A model generated the notes under the pieces. It made no database searches and was not told the origin of the DNA. It saw only the letters and a list, made by a program, of their open reading frames with translations. A stretch of DNA of 37,638 nucleotides, from the NCBI GenBank assembly GCA_903824295.1, contig CAIJWE010000031.1, positions 1 to 37,638 of the forward strand, in the 5' to 3' direction. The DNA is from an uncultured Chlorobiaceae bacterium. Its GTDB lineage: Bacteria; Bacteroidota; Chlorobiia; Chlorobiales; Chlorobiaceae. Below, piece after piece: positions 1-9,708 of this stretch. Positions within the stretch are counted from its first letter, which is position 1; the number at the start of each line of letters is the position of its first letter. Made by a program: the position numbers and the translations under genes.

Positions 1-87
1 CAAACCAATAACACATCTTAAAAAACAATAACGACAGAAAGAAAAGAACAAAAAGAAAAGAATAATAAAAATTAAATAAACCGATAT

Positions 88-189
88 AAACAAAATACTT
101 TAACAAAAAGTAAACATAAATTCAACCTAAAAAGAGCAAACAAAATACTTTAACAAAAAGTAAACATAAATTCAACCTAAAAAGAGCAA
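88..189. repeat. Tandem duplication, 50-bp period
   Basis: Two copies of an AT-rich unit lie head to tail: bases 88-139 are repeated exactly at 138-189, a 52-base match with a period of 50. The surrounding 1-273 is very A-rich and I see no gene in it. Identical copies suggest a recent slippage or duplication event. No inverted repeats or direct-repeat spacing typical of an iteron origin or CRISPR are present with only two copies. Confidence 0.9.
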
Positions 190-345
190 TTAAAAGAATA
201 AAAACGACAACCACGAAACAATATAATAACTTTAAGCAACAGCATTTATTCTCTTCCATTAAAAGCACTTATATTGCACGAAGAAACAAAAAGCTTTAAC
301 CGAAACGAGCAAAATTATAACCAGAATAACAAAGGAACAGAACCA

Positions 346-1284
346 TTGAAATATCACTATAAAATAAAAAATGAAACACCGATAAATATCAAGCAAACAC
401 TGTTTAGTGGGCAATCTTTTTTATGGGATATATATGATAATGACAGGCGATTGTATTCAACAATAATAAAATCAACGCCATTTATACTAAGTGAGATATC
501 TGAATGTGAATTTGATATTTTTTCTACAGAAAACTCTGTTGATGTAGTAGCAATACCAGCGTTTATTTGTCATTACTTTACACTTGATATTGATACGAAA
601 CTCGCGTTTCCTGAAAATTTCAGCCAATTGTATCCTGAACTGTGGCAACTCCTTGCGCCATATTTTTCGTTGCGCATTATGAGGCAGGATCCGTTTGAAA
701 CGATGATCTCCTTCATGTGCGCCCAGGGTATAGGAATGCACCTGATCAGAAAACAGGTTACCATGCTTCGCCAAACCTATGGCCAAAAAAGGAGCGTTTC
801 ATTTCTTGGTAATGAGGTTGTGCTGTACCACTTCCCAACCCCGGAAAAACTTGCTGCAGCCGACCCCGGCCTGCTCAGCCGTTGCACCAACAATAATCGT
901 ATCAGGGCCCGCAATATTATTCTTGCAGCCCGAAGCGTGGCAGAAGGAAGGGTTGACCTTGATGCGCTTTGCAACCCGGCACTCCCCCTGTCAGAACTGC
1001 GCAATGAGCTTTGCCGGAATGGGGGCATCGGCTATAAAATTGCCGACTGCATCGCACTGTTTGGTCTCGGCCGTTTTGATGCCTTCCCGATCGACACCCA
1101 TGTCAAACAATACCTCAAAGAGTGGTTCAGCAGCACAACCGCCCGTCGCTCCCTGAGCCCGGCAACCTACCTTGCCCTCGACAAAGAGGCTCGAACGATT
1201 TTGAATTCGGATCTTGCTGGTTACGCCGGACATATCCTCTTTCACTGCTGGCGCAGGGAGGTAAAAGAGCTTCGAACGTTTTAG
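346..1284 (+). CDS. OGG1-type 8-oxoguanine DNA glycosylase/AP lyase
   Basis: Predicted base-excision repair enzyme of the OGG1/HhH-GPD family, removing oxidised guanine and nicking the abasic site. The N-terminal domain has the OGG signature around 'TLFSGQSFLW'. The helix-hairpin-helix 'GGIGYKIADC' is followed by 'FPIDTHV'. Lys231 (Schiff-base lysine) and Asp250 are 19 residues apart, exactly as K249 and D268 of human OGG1. I chose the TTG at 346 (312 aa) because AAAGGA sits 10 bases upstream. A TTG at 274 is also open but adds only a 24-residue Asn/Glu-rich stretch and has no ribosome-binding site. The first ~300 bases are strongly AT-rich, while the rest matches the ~50% GC of the neighbours. 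Family assignment is firm; exact substrate (8-oxoG or another lesion) is inferred. Confidence 0.85.
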   Translation: MKYHYKIKNETPINIKQTLFSGQSFLWDIYDNDRRLYSTIIKSTPFILSEISECEFDIFSTENSVDVVAIPAFICHYFTLDIDTKLAFPENFSQLYPELWQLLAPYFSLRIMRQDPFETMISFMCAQGIGMHLIRKQVTMLRQTYGQKRSVSFLGNEVVLYHFPTPEKLAAADPGLLSRCTNNNRIRARNIILAARSVAEGRVDLDALCNPALPLSELRNELCRNGGIGYKIADCIALFGLGRFDAFPIDTHVKQYLKEWFSSTTARRSLSPATYLALDKEARTILNSDLAGYAGHILFHCWRREVKELRTF

Positions 1285-1350
1285 CTGAAATAATGCTTCA
1301 CGTTACCTGGATTCAAAAGACCAACCCCTGAAATGAGGAGCCATAAAAGC

Positions 1351-2238
1351 ATGAACGTCACAAAAAAAGTACTGGTTGCCGGAGCCTCCGGCTATCTTGG
1401 CAGATACGCGGTCAAAGAGTTCAAGGATCGGGGCTACTATGTCCGAGTTCTGGTAAGGGATCCTGAAAAAATCAAAACCGTCGGTGCACACCTGGAACCG
1501 GCGATTTATGAACTTGCCGACGAGATTGTTGTCGGTGATGTCACCGATCCCGAAAGCATCAACGGAATCTGCAAAGGAATTGACCTTGTTTTTTCCTCAC
1601 TTGGTCTTACCTCTCCTGACCCGAAGCTCACCAGTTATGATGTCGATTACCTTGGCAATAAACGTATCCTTGATCAGGCCATCAAAGAGCGTGTTTCGCG
1701 CTTTATTTATATATCGGTCTTCAACCAGGATAAAATGGCCGAAATCCTCTCCATCAAGGCGCACGAACTCTTCGTTGCGGATCTTAAAGAATCCGGACTC
1801 TCCTGGGCTGTCATACGACCCAACGGCTACTTTTCGGACATGGGGCGATTTTTCTCCATGGCCCAAAGCGGCCACATCTTCATGGTAGGCGAAGGAGAGA
1901 AAAAAATCAATCCGGTTCACGGTGCCGACCTTGCCAAAATCTCTGTTGACGCGGCTGAGGGGGAATCCCGGGAAATTGCTGTTGGCGGACCCGACATCTA
2001 TACCTTTCGGGAAGTTATGGAGCTTGCCTTCCATGCCTGCGGCAAAAGCCCGTGGATCACACCGCTCCCGATGTGGCTTGCCGAAGGTGGCCTTATGGTG
2101 ACGGGGCTTTTTAATCGCAACCTGGCTGACCTCCTCTCTTTTGCTGTTGAAGCGCTTAAATTCGACCATGTGGCACCTGCTTGCGGCACCCGCCACCTGA
2201 CAGAGTTTTTTGCTGAACTTGCCGGCGGTGTGAAATAA
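1351..2238 (+). CDS. NmrA-like atypical SDR, NAD(P)-binding protein
   Basis: A 295-residue Rossmann-fold protein. The dinucleotide-binding loop 'GASGYLGR' at residues 11-18 opens the protein. It is followed by 'LVRDPEK', and by an acidic 'GDVTDPES' segment, the pattern of NmrA-like atypical short-chain dehydrogenases. There is no classical YxxxK dyad; 'YISVFNQDK' occupies that area. Members include divinyl-chlorophyllide reductases, epimerases and redox sensors, and I cannot tell which applies. The start at 1351 is chosen because GAGGAG at 1335-1340 lies 10 bases upstream; the in-frame ATG at 1333 would place that site inside the gene. It ends just before a strong terminator, so it forms a short unit either alone or with the glycosylase. 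Confidence 0.8.
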   Translation: MNVTKKVLVAGASGYLGRYAVKEFKDRGYYVRVLVRDPEKIKTVGAHLEPAIYELADEIVVGDVTDPESINGICKGIDLVFSSLGLTSPDPKLTSYDVDYLGNKRILDQAIKERVSRFIYISVFNQDKMAEILSIKAHELFVADLKESGLSWAVIRPNGYFSDMGRFFSMAQSGHIFMVGEGEKKINPVHGADLAKISVDAAEGESREIAVGGPDIYTFREVMELAFHACGKSPWITPLPMWLAEGGLMVTGLFNRNLADLLSFAVEALKFDHVAPACGTRHLTEFFAELAGGVK

Positions 2239-2263
2239 GAAAGCTCTTCCCTGCATTACCGTT

Positions 2264-2303
2264 GTGCTGGAAATGATGGTCATTTTCCGGCACTGTTTTT
2301 TTT
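2264..2303 (+). terminator. Rho-independent terminator after the SDR gene
   Basis: GTGCTGGAAATGA pairs with TCATTTTCCGGCAC across a TGG loop (one bulged A and one G-T pair), and a run of eight T follows at 2296-2303. It separates the SDR gene from secA. Confidence 0.8.
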
Positions 2304-2380
2304 CAAAGCATCCCGCTTTTTTCTCACAGTCTAATTCAATACCTTGAGCATCAATTAGACATAGCGGAGAGGAGGGAGAA

Positions 2381-2452
2381 ATGCGACTCCCCCACTCCAT
2401 TGCAAACCAACTATCTGAACCCTTAGAGCGAACAAAGGCCTGTACATGTTGA
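2381..2452 (+). CDS. Putative 23-aa leader peptide upstream of secA
   Basis: A 23-codon frame beginning ATG CGA CTC CCC, with purine-rich GGAGAGGAGGGAGAA ending at the base before the ATG. This is by far the strongest ribosome-binding site in the region. Its TGA stop (2450-2452) overlaps codons 2-3 of secA, so ribosomes finishing it would be delivered onto the secA start, which itself has only AAAGG at moderate distance. The peptide is not hydrophobic and ends in a Cys-Thr-Cys; it has no signal peptide. GGGAG (2374-2378) can also pair with CTCCC (2387-2391), placing the ATG in a loop. Function as a translational coupler or sensor of secA is inferred from layout only. Confidence 0.4.
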   Translation: MRLPHSIANQLSEPLERTKACTC

Positions 2453-5400
2453 AAATTTTCGAAAAGATCTTCGGCTCCAAACACGAAAAGGACGTCAAAA
2501 AAATCCAGCCCATAATCAGCAGCATCAATGAACTGCAGGTTGCCATGGCATCGCTCAGTGACGATCAACTCCGGGAGAGGGGACGAACGCTGAAACAGAG
2601 AGTCCGCACAACTCTTGAGCCTCTTGAGCTGGAGAAAAAATCCCTCTCGCTGAAACTCGACAACCCGGATATCAACCTTGAAGAGGCTGAAACCATCAAC
2701 GCCAGGCTTGACGCCCTCGCCGAAGAGTATGAACAGGCTACCGCCGCCGTACTTGAGGAGCTTCTGCCCGAAACCTTTGCCGTTGTCAAAGAGAGTTGTG
2801 TACGTCTTAAAGGACTCTCCTACAAGGTCATGGGAAGAGAGATGGTCTGGGATATGGTGCCTTACGATGTCCAGCTTATCGGCGGAATTGTACTCCATTC
2901 GGGCAAAATCTCCGAAATGGCCACCGGTGAGGGAAAAACCCTCGTTTCAACACTCCCGGTCTTTCTTAATGCACTGACCGGCAGAGGCGTGCATGTGGTG
3001 ACGGTCAATGACTACCTTGCCCAGAGAGACAAGGAGTGGATGAACCCTGTTTTTGCCTTTCACAACCTCTCCGTGGGCGTTATCCTCAACACCATGAGGC
3101 CCGAAGAGCGACGGGAGCAGTACGCCTGCGACATCACCTACGGCACCAATAACGAATTCGGCTTCGACTATCTGCGCGACAATATGGCCGGTACCCCTGA
3201 AGAGATGGTGCAGCGGAACTTCTACTACGCCATTGTTGATGAGGTAGACAGCGTGCTGATTGATGAGGCCAGAACACCGCTGATCATTTCAGGACCGGTG
3301 CCCAATGCCGACAACAGTAATTTCCAAAGGATCAAGCCCTGGATTGAGCAATTGGTCCGTGCACAGCAGCAGCTCGTGGCCATCTACCTTGGTAATGCCG
3401 AAAAACTCCTTAAAACCAAACCCGGCGATGTTGATGCCGGTATTGCACTGCTTCGCGTCAAACGTGGACAGCCAAAAAACACGCGCTACATCAAGATGCT
3501 CTCGCAGGCAGGAGTCGCAAAACTGGTGCAAGTGACCGAGAACGAATATCTGAAAGACAATTCAAGCCGGATGCAGGAGGTTGATGATGAACTCTATTAC
3601 GCGGTTGACGAAAAAGGTGGAACGATTGACTTGACCGACAAGGGGCGCGAATTTCTCAGCAAGCTCAGCCACCAGGACAGCGATATCTTCATGCTCCCGG
3701 ATGTCGGCTCTGAAGTGGCCATCATTGAAAGTGATGCGTCGGTCGCCGTTGCCGATAAAATTCAGAAAAAAGATGAGGTTTACCGCCTCTATGCCGAACG
3801 TTCAGAACGGCTGCATAATATCAGCCAGTTGCTGAAAGCCTACTCGCTCTTCGAGCGCGATGATGAATATGTGGTGCAGAACGGGCAGGTGATGATTGTC
3901 GATGAGTTTACCGGTCGAATCCTTCCAGGTCGCCGTTACAGCGACGGACTGCACCAGGCTATCGAGGCAAAGGAGAATGTCAAGATTGAGGGTGAGACAC
4001 AGACCATGGCGACCATCACCATCCAGAACTTTTTCCGCCTCTATAAAAAGCTCGCCGGTATGACCGGTACGGCCGAAACCGAAGCCTCGGAGTTCTATGA
4101 AATCTACAAGCTTGATGTTGTTGTCATTCCGACCAATGCAAGCATTGTTCGCAAGGATATGGACGATCTTGTCTATAAAACCCGGCGCGAAAAATATAAT
4201 GCCGTTGTTTTGAAGGTTGAGGAGCTGCAGAAAAAGGGCCAGCCGGTGCTTGTCGGCACCACGAGCGTTGATGTGTCGGAAACCCTTTCAAGAATGCTTC
4301 GCGCCAGAAAAATTGTCCACAACGTGCTCAACGCCCGGCAAAACGATCGTGAAGCAGAAATTGTTGCCGAGGCTGGTCAGAAAAATGCCGTAACCATTGC
4401 CACAAACATGGCTGGACGTGGAACCGACATCAAGCTCGGTGCTGGTGTCCGTGAACTCGGAGGGCTCTTTATTCTTGGTTCCGAGCGCCATGAATCACGC
4501 CGAATTGACCGCCAGCTCCGTGGACGTGCCGGACGGCAGGGCGACCCGGGAGAGTCGGTCTTTTTTGTCTCTCTTGTTGATGTACTGATGCGACTCTTTT
4601 GCTCCGAACGGGTCATCTCGGTGATGGATCGCCTTGGCCATGAGGAGGGTGATGTGATTGAGCACTCCATGATCACCAAATCAATTGAGCGCGCTCAGAA
4701 AAAAGTTGAAGAGCAGAACTTTGCCATCCGTAAACGGCTGCTTGAATATGACGATGTGCTGAACCAGCAGCGCGAGGTGATCTATTCTCGCCGCCGCAAT
4801 GGCCTGCTCAAGGAGCGGCTGACCAGTGACATCCTTGACCTCCTGAAAGATTACAGTGATCTGGTCATCAAAAAACACTACCGCCAGCTTGATGTTGATG
4901 CCATTGAAGAGCAGCTCATGCGCGAACTCTCCATTGAATTCAAGCCTGAACGGGAAAGCTTAGAACGAGAAGGGGTAGACGTCACGGCCGAAAAACTCTA
5001 TCAGACAGCCCTCGCCTTCTACCGCCGAAAAGAGGCGGCTTTACCGGAAGAGATCATGCAGCAGATTGAAAAATATGCCGTTTTAAGCGTCATTGACCTT
5101 CGCTGGAGAGAGCACCTCCGCGAAATCGACTCTCTGCGTGAAGGAATCAATCTGCGCGCTTATGGCCAGAAAGATCCCCTGCTCGAATACAAGCAGGAGG
5201 CATTCCGTCTCTTCATCGATCTCTTGCACGATATAGAGCACGAAACCCTCTCGCTTGCCTTCAAGCTTTTCCCCGTTAACCCCGATGAGGCTCGGGAGAT
5301 GGAAGAGCGCCAGCGGAAAGCTGCCGGCCGTCAGGAGCGGCTCGTTGCACAGCATCAAGCCGCCCAAAGCGTCTATACCATCGTCGATCAGGATGAGGAA

Positions 5401-5520
5401 CCTGCGGGTGAAGAGAGGGTTCAGCAGCCAGCAATAGCCGAAAACAGGCCCGGCCGCAATGACGACTGCCCTTGCGGAAGTGGCAAAAAATATAAAACCT
5501 GTTGCGGCCAGCACGCTTGA
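2446..5520 (+). CDS. secA: Protein translocase ATPase SecA
   Basis: Motor ATPase that pushes unfolded preproteins through SecYEG at the cytoplasmic membrane. At 1024 residues it is longer than the ~900-residue E. coli protein, with an insert in the preprotein-binding region roughly at 290-370. Walker A 'MATGEGKT' is at 158-165, DEAD-like '[16 protein letters not shown]' begins at 265, and helicase motif '[13 protein letters not shown]' lies near 652. The C-terminal SEC-C zinc motif is complete (Cys1008, Cys1010, Cys1019, Cys1020), which in other species binds SecB or ribosomes. The start is fixed by family N-terminus '[10 protein letters not shown]' and AAAGG seven bases upstream. A possible leader frame overlaps its first codons. 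It lies 44 bp before purL and could be cotranscribed with it. Confidence 0.98.
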   Translation: MLKIFEKIFGSKHEKDVKKIQPIISSINELQVAMASLSDDQLRERGRTLKQRVRTTLEPLELEKKSLSLKLDNPDINLEEAETINARLDALAEEYEQATAAVLEELLPETFAVVKESCVRLKGLSYKVMGREMVWDMVPYDVQLIGGIVLHSGKISEMATGEGKTLVSTLPVFLNALTGRGVHVVTVNDYLAQRDKEWMNPVFAFHNLSVGVILNTMRPEERREQYACDITYGTNNEFGFDYLRDNMAGTPEEMVQRNFYYAIVDEVDSVLIDEARTPLIISGPVPNADNSNFQRIKPWIEQLVRAQQQLVAIYLGNAEKLLKTKPGDVDAGIALLRVKRGQPKNTRYIKMLSQAGVAKLVQVTENEYLKDNSSRMQEVDDELYYAVDEKGGTIDLTDKGREFLSKLSHQDSDIFMLPDVGSEVAIIESDASVAVADKIQKKDEVYRLYAERSERLHNISQLLKAYSLFERDDEYVVQNGQVMIVDEFTGRILPGRRYSDGLHQAIEAKENVKIEGETQTMATITIQNFFRLYKKLAGMTGTAETEASEFYEIYKLDVVVIPTNASIVRKDMDDLVYKTRREKYNAVVLKVEELQKKGQPVLVGTTSVDVSETLSRMLRARKIVHNVLNARQNDREAEIVAEAGQKNAVTIATNMAGRGTDIKLGAGVRELGGLFILGSERHESRRIDRQLRGRAGRQGDPGESVFFVSLVDVLMRLFCSERVISVMDRLGHEEGDVIEHSMITKSIERAQKKVEEQNFAIRKRLLEYDDVLNQQREVIYSRRRNGLLKERLTSDILDLLKDYSDLVIKKHYRQLDVDAIEEQLMRELSIEFKPERESLEREGVDVTAEKLYQTALAFYRRKEAALPEEIMQQIEKYAVLSVIDLRWREHLREIDSLREGINLRAYGQKDPLLEYKQEAFRLFIDLLHDIEHETLSLAFKLFPVNPDEAREMEERQRKAAGRQERLVAQHQAAQSVYTIVDQDEEPAGEERVQQPAIAENRPGRNDDCPCGSGKKYKTCCGQHA

Positions 5521-5564
5521 ACCATTATGATTCACCTTGAAATGAACCACCCCGAAAAGGAGCT

Positions 5565-7847
5565 ATGAAACACACTGAAGTTGAAGTCACCCTTGCCCTT
5601 GCCGCAGAACATGGCCTGAATAGTGAAGAGTACGGTAAAATATGTACCATTCTCGGAAGAGTCCCCTCTTTTACCGAACTCGGGGTTTTTTCAGTCATGT
5701 GGTCCGAACACTGCAGTTATAAAAATTCCATTGCGGTGCTCAAAACCCTGCCCCGCGATGGCGGAGCCCTTCTGACCAGTGCCGGTGAAGAGAACGCCGG
5801 ACTGGTCGATATCGGCGACAACATGGCCGTAGCCTTTAAAATTGAATCGCACAACCACCCCTCCGCCGTCGAACCCTACCAGGGAGCGGCAACCGGTGTT
5901 GGCGGCATTCATCGCGATATTTTCACCATGGGTGCACGCCCGGTGGCATCACTCAACTCGCTCCGTTTCGGCTCACCCAAAGATCCTCATGTCCGCTACC
6001 TCGTTGACGGCGTGGTACGTGGCATCGGCGATTACGGCAACTCATTCGGCGTGCCGACCATCGGGGGCGAAATCTATTTTGAAGAGGGTTATACCGGCAA
6101 CCCGCTGGTCAATGCCATGTCGGTCGGCATCGTTGAACACCACAAAACCGTCAGCGCAACCGCCCTCGGTGAAGGCAACCCCGTGCTGATAGTCGGCTCC
6201 TCGACTGGACGGGACGGCATTCACGGTGCAACCTTCGCCTCCGAAGATCTCAGCGAAGCCTCCGAAGACAAACGGCCAAGCGTTCAGGTTGGCGATCCTT
6301 TTGCCGAAAAACTGCTTCTCGAAGCGACCCTTGAAGCCATTGCTACCGGCTACATTGTTGGCCTGCAGGATATGGGCGCCGCCGGCATCACCAGTTCAAC
6401 CTCCGAAATGAGCGCTCGCGGGATCGAAAAAACCGGGAAGGGCGGCATAGAGATTGACCTTGACCTTGTCCCGATTCGCGAAGCAGGAATGAGCGCCTAC
6501 GAAATCATGCTCTCCGAATCGCAGGAACGGATGCTGATTGTAGCCGAAAAGGGATTTGAAGAGAAGATCATTGAGGTCTACCGCAAATGGGATGTGCTCG
6601 CTGTCGTCATCGGACGCGTTACGAGCGACAACATGCTGAGGGTCTCACAGCATGGCGCCATTGTTGCCGAAATTCCAGCCGAAACACTGGTACTTGGAGG
6701 AGGCGCACCGGTCTATATCCGCGAAGCCATCGAAAAAAAGCCCGACACCCCTGTCGCACAACTTGAAGCCGACGATAATCTCGATTTCCACGCCATCAGC
6801 CTTGAGCTGCTTTCGCGCCCAAACATTGCAAGCAAGCAGTGGGTCTATCGCCAGTATGACTCCATGGTGCAGACCAACACCGTCACACCGGTAGGTCATA
6901 CCGATGCGGCTGTTATCCGTATCAAGGGATCACGCAAGGGGCTTGCCATGAAAACCGACTGCAACGCCCGTTACGTCTATCTGAACCCTCTGGCTGGCGG
7001 CCAAATTGCCGTTGCTGAATGTGCAAGAAATATCGCCTGTTCAGGAGCGCAGCCCCTGGCCATAACCAACTGCCTCAATTTTGGCAACCCCTACAAACCG
7101 GAGGTTTACTTCCAGTTCAAAATGGCGGTTCAGGGCATGGGTGAAGCGTGCAGGGCCTTCAATACCCCGGTCACCGGCGGCAACGTCAGCTTCTACAACG
7201 AAACCTTCATCGGCGGCATCCGCACGGCCATCTACCCGACACCGACCATCGGTATGATCGGCCTGCTGGACGATATCGACAATCTTGTAGGATCGACATA
7301 CACCACTCCGGGCGATGCCATCCTTCTTCTGGGCTATCCCGAACTCACGCTCGACGCGTCAGAGTACCTCGTCATGCAGTACGGCACACCGGGGCAGGAT
7401 GCTCCGGCCATCGACCTGGTACACGAAAAAAATCTTCAGGATCTGCTTGTGACGCTTGCAGCCAAAAAACTGGTACACTCCGCCCACGACATTTCCGACG
7501 GTGGGCTCTTTGTCGCACTTGCCGAGAAGGCCATCATGAACGCTGATGCACCACTCGGATTCAGTGTCGATCTGGAAAATGCAAACAGCTCCCCCAGCTC
7601 TATCCAGGAGCAACTCTTTTCAGAGGCGCAGGGTCGGGTCATTGTGAGCATCTCCCCCGATAAAGCAAAAAAGGTGATTGCGGAGGCCGTGAAGCGCCAT
7701 GTACCAATTCGCGTCATCGGAAAAGTTGTTGAAAAAGATGCCATCATCGCCGTGAACGGAGAGGACGTGCTTCATTTCTCCATTGGGGAGCTATCAGGGG
7801 CATACTATCACGCACTTGAGCACTCCCTCCACCTTGACGAACTCTAA
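5565..7847 (+). CDS. purL: Phosphoribosylformylglycinamidine synthase, PurL subunit
   Basis: ATP-dependent conversion of formylglycinamide ribonucleotide to its amidine, step four of purine synthesis. At 760 residues it is the small, multi-subunit PurL form, which needs separate PurQ (glutaminase) and PurS; neither is in this window. Signature '[11 protein letters not shown]' near residue 45-55 carries the conserved His, and '[18 protein letters not shown]' near 93 carries the nucleotide/substrate site. The two AIRS-like halves are both intact, the second with 'HDISDGGL' near 640. AAAGGAG is placed five bases before the ATG. Confidence 0.97.
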   Translation: MKHTEVEVTLALAAEHGLNSEEYGKICTILGRVPSFTELGVFSVMWSEHCSYKNSIAVLKTLPRDGGALLTSAGEENAGLVDIGDNMAVAFKIESHNHPSAVEPYQGAATGVGGIHRDIFTMGARPVASLNSLRFGSPKDPHVRYLVDGVVRGIGDYGNSFGVPTIGGEIYFEEGYTGNPLVNAMSVGIVEHHKTVSATALGEGNPVLIVGSSTGRDGIHGATFASEDLSEASEDKRPSVQVGDPFAEKLLLEATLEAIATGYIVGLQDMGAAGITSSTSEMSARGIEKTGKGGIEIDLDLVPIREAGMSAYEIMLSESQERMLIVAEKGFEEKIIEVYRKWDVLAVVIGRVTSDNMLRVSQHGAIVAEIPAETLVLGGGAPVYIREAIEKKPDTPVAQLEADDNLDFHAISLELLSRPNIASKQWVYRQYDSMVQTNTVTPVGHTDAAVIRIKGSRKGLAMKTDCNARYVYLNPLAGGQIAVAECARNIACSGAQPLAITNCLNFGNPYKPEVYFQFKMAVQGMGEACRAFNTPVTGGNVSFYNETFIGGIRTAIYPTPTIGMIGLLDDIDNLVGSTYTTPGDAILLLGYPELTLDASEYLVMQYGTPGQDAPAIDLVHEKNLQDLLVTLAAKKLVHSAHDISDGGLFVALAEKAIMNADAPLGFSVDLENANSSPSSIQEQLFSEAQGRVIVSISPDKAKKVIAEAVKRHVPIRVIGKVVEKDAIIAVNGEDVLHFSIGELSGAYYHALEHSLHLDEL

Positions 7848-7880
7848 ACCCTCTCGCTGAGGAAAAAAAGGACCCCTGTC

Positions 7881-9473
7881 ATGCTGCCTGTTGTAACCGC
7901 GCAAGAGATGCAAAGGGCCGACAAGGCGGCAATTGAGCAACTCCATATCGGCGAAACCCGCCTTATGGAGCTTGCCGGTCGTGAATGCCTCCGCATTATC
8001 AGGGAGAACCTGCAAATAGAGTCACTTGCCGGCAGCTCTTTTCTTCTGCTCTGCGGCAAGGGAAACAATGGCGGCGACGGCTTTGTACTCGCCCGCCACC
8101 TCCTCAACCTTGAAGCCTCGGTCGATCTCGTGCTCCTCTACCCCGAATCGCAGTTGCAGGGGGTCAATAAGGAGGGGCTCGCCATTCTTGAGGCCTACGG
8201 AGAGCACGGCAGCGAGCTGCGCATCTTTGCCAGCCATGACGAAGCACTTCCCTTTGTGGCCGAAACCCGCTACGACGCCCTTATCGACGCCATGACCGGC
8301 ACCGGCCTCCGCCTGAGCGAACCGGGGATGGAGCTTGCCTCACCCCTTGCGGAAGGCATCGAGCTGCTCAACACGCTGCACGACCGAACAGGCGCCCCGC
8401 TCATAGCCCTTGACCTGCCATCAGGGCTCGATGCAACCACCGGCCACTCGGCCACCCCTGCGATCATGGCCGATCTGACCGTCACCATGGCCTTCCTGAA
8501 AAGAGGCTTCTATCTGAACGAAGGGCCGGAGTGCTGCGGAGAGCTGCATGTGGCAGAAATCTCCATACCCCGCTTTCTCGCTGAGCCCTCCTCCTGCCTT
8601 CTTGTCGACCAGGATTTTGCGGCTGAACAGTTTCTCCTCAGAGAGCCCTCAAGCGCAAAGCATACCAACGGCAGGGTACTCATCATTGCCGGATCGCAAA
8701 GCGGAGAAAGCTCAATGGTTGGTGCGGCCATCCTCTCCGCCAGAGCCGCCCTGAAAAGCGGCGCAGGGTACGCTTGCATCTCTTTACCGATTTCGCTTGC
8801 CCCCATTATCCACATTGCCGTGCCGGAAGCGGTGGTGATTGGCCGGGATCTTGCCGCCATTACCGAAAAAGCACGCTGGGCTGATGCCATTTTGATCGGC
8901 TGCGGCCTCGGGCGCGACGAGACCGCCATAGAACTTGTCCGGGAGCTGCTGGCAAACCCCATCGTCGCTTCAAAAAAACTGATCCTTGACGCCGATGCAC
9001 TCTACGCCCTCTCGGTTATCGGCATAGCAGACGCGCTGAGCCAATGCCGTGAGGTTGTGCTCACACCGCATTACGGAGAGTTCAGCCGCCTGACGGGGCG
9101 ACCAATCGAAGAGATCGCCGCCGATCCGATTGAGTGCGCCCGAAGCTTTGCTGCTCTCCATGGGGTAACCGTTCTTCTGAAAGGATCTCCCACCGTTATT
9201 GCCGGAGCTGAAGGACCTGCTCTCCTCAACACCAGCGGCACCGAAGCGCTCGCCACCGCCGGATCAGGCGATGTACTCTCCGGCATGATTGTTGCCTTCG
9301 CCGCAAAAGGGGCCTCCCCCATCAACGCCGCCGCAGCCGCGGCCACATGGTTTCACGGCCGGGCTGGAGACCTCGCAAGCGACATCGCCAGCCTGGTCTC
9401 CTCCGGCATGGTTGTTGACGCCATACAGCAGGCCATCGGCGAGATTTTTGAGCGGGAAGAAGAACAAAATTGA
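7881..9473 (+). CDS. nnrD: Bifunctional NAD(P)HX epimerase/ADP-dependent dehydratase
   Basis: Metabolite repair enzyme restoring hydrated NADH/NADPH. The N-terminal YjeF domain (about 10-215) has 'GKGNNGGDGFVLARH' near residue 58 and epimerises the R form. The C-terminal ribokinase-like domain (about 230-525) has 'VLTPHYGEF' near 393 and 'GSGDVLSGMI' near 461, including the catalytic Asp, and dehydrates the S form using ADP. The fused order nnrE-nnrD and length (530) are the usual bacterial arrangement. Start supported by GAGGAAAAAAAGGA upstream. Follows purL by 33 bp in the same direction, so secA-purL-nnrDE may be one transcript. Confidence 0.95.
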   Translation: MLPVVTAQEMQRADKAAIEQLHIGETRLMELAGRECLRIIRENLQIESLAGSSFLLLCGKGNNGGDGFVLARHLLNLEASVDLVLLYPESQLQGVNKEGLAILEAYGEHGSELRIFASHDEALPFVAETRYDALIDAMTGTGLRLSEPGMELASPLAEGIELLNTLHDRTGAPLIALDLPSGLDATTGHSATPAIMADLTVTMAFLKRGFYLNEGPECCGELHVAEISIPRFLAEPSSCLLVDQDFAAEQFLLREPSSAKHTNGRVLIIAGSQSGESSMVGAAILSARAALKSGAGYACISLPISLAPIIHIAVPEAVVIGRDLAAITEKARWADAILIGCGLGRDETAIELVRELLANPIVASKKLILDADALYALSVIGIADALSQCREVVLTPHYGEFSRLTGRPIEEIAADPIECARSFAALHGVTVLLKGSPTVIAGAEGPALLNTSGTEALATAGSGDVLSGMIVAFAAKGASPINAAAAAATWFHGRAGDLASDIASLVSSGMVVDAIQQAIGEIFEREEEQN

Positions 9474-9708
9474 CCAGCACTCAGTCGATTTACTGTAGCC
9501 ATCTGCACCGATCGCTGTAATGGTGTTCGATTGGGCGTGAGCTTTGTAAAATTCCAGCAAACAAACGACGGAAAATCGCTTTTATTAACACATATTAAAT
9601 GCGTTGGCAGTTTTGCGAAAATGAAGAACGTCCATCGGTAGCATGCATTCGGTCTCAATGACCATAACGTAAGGTCAATGCGCTCGTCAAACAGAAGGAG
9701 TAGAAGAA

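Noticed and set aside
1597-2898. Long open frame on the minus strand across the SDR gene and the secA 5' end
   Set aside because: It runs antisense to two well-supported genes, crosses a clear terminator, and its translation shows no recognisable domain.
9467-9480. Shared 13-mer AAATTGACCAGCA near 9467 and near 14333 as possible attachment site pair
   Set aside because: Several 13-base matches are expected by chance in 37 kb, and no integrase or flanking symmetry supports it.
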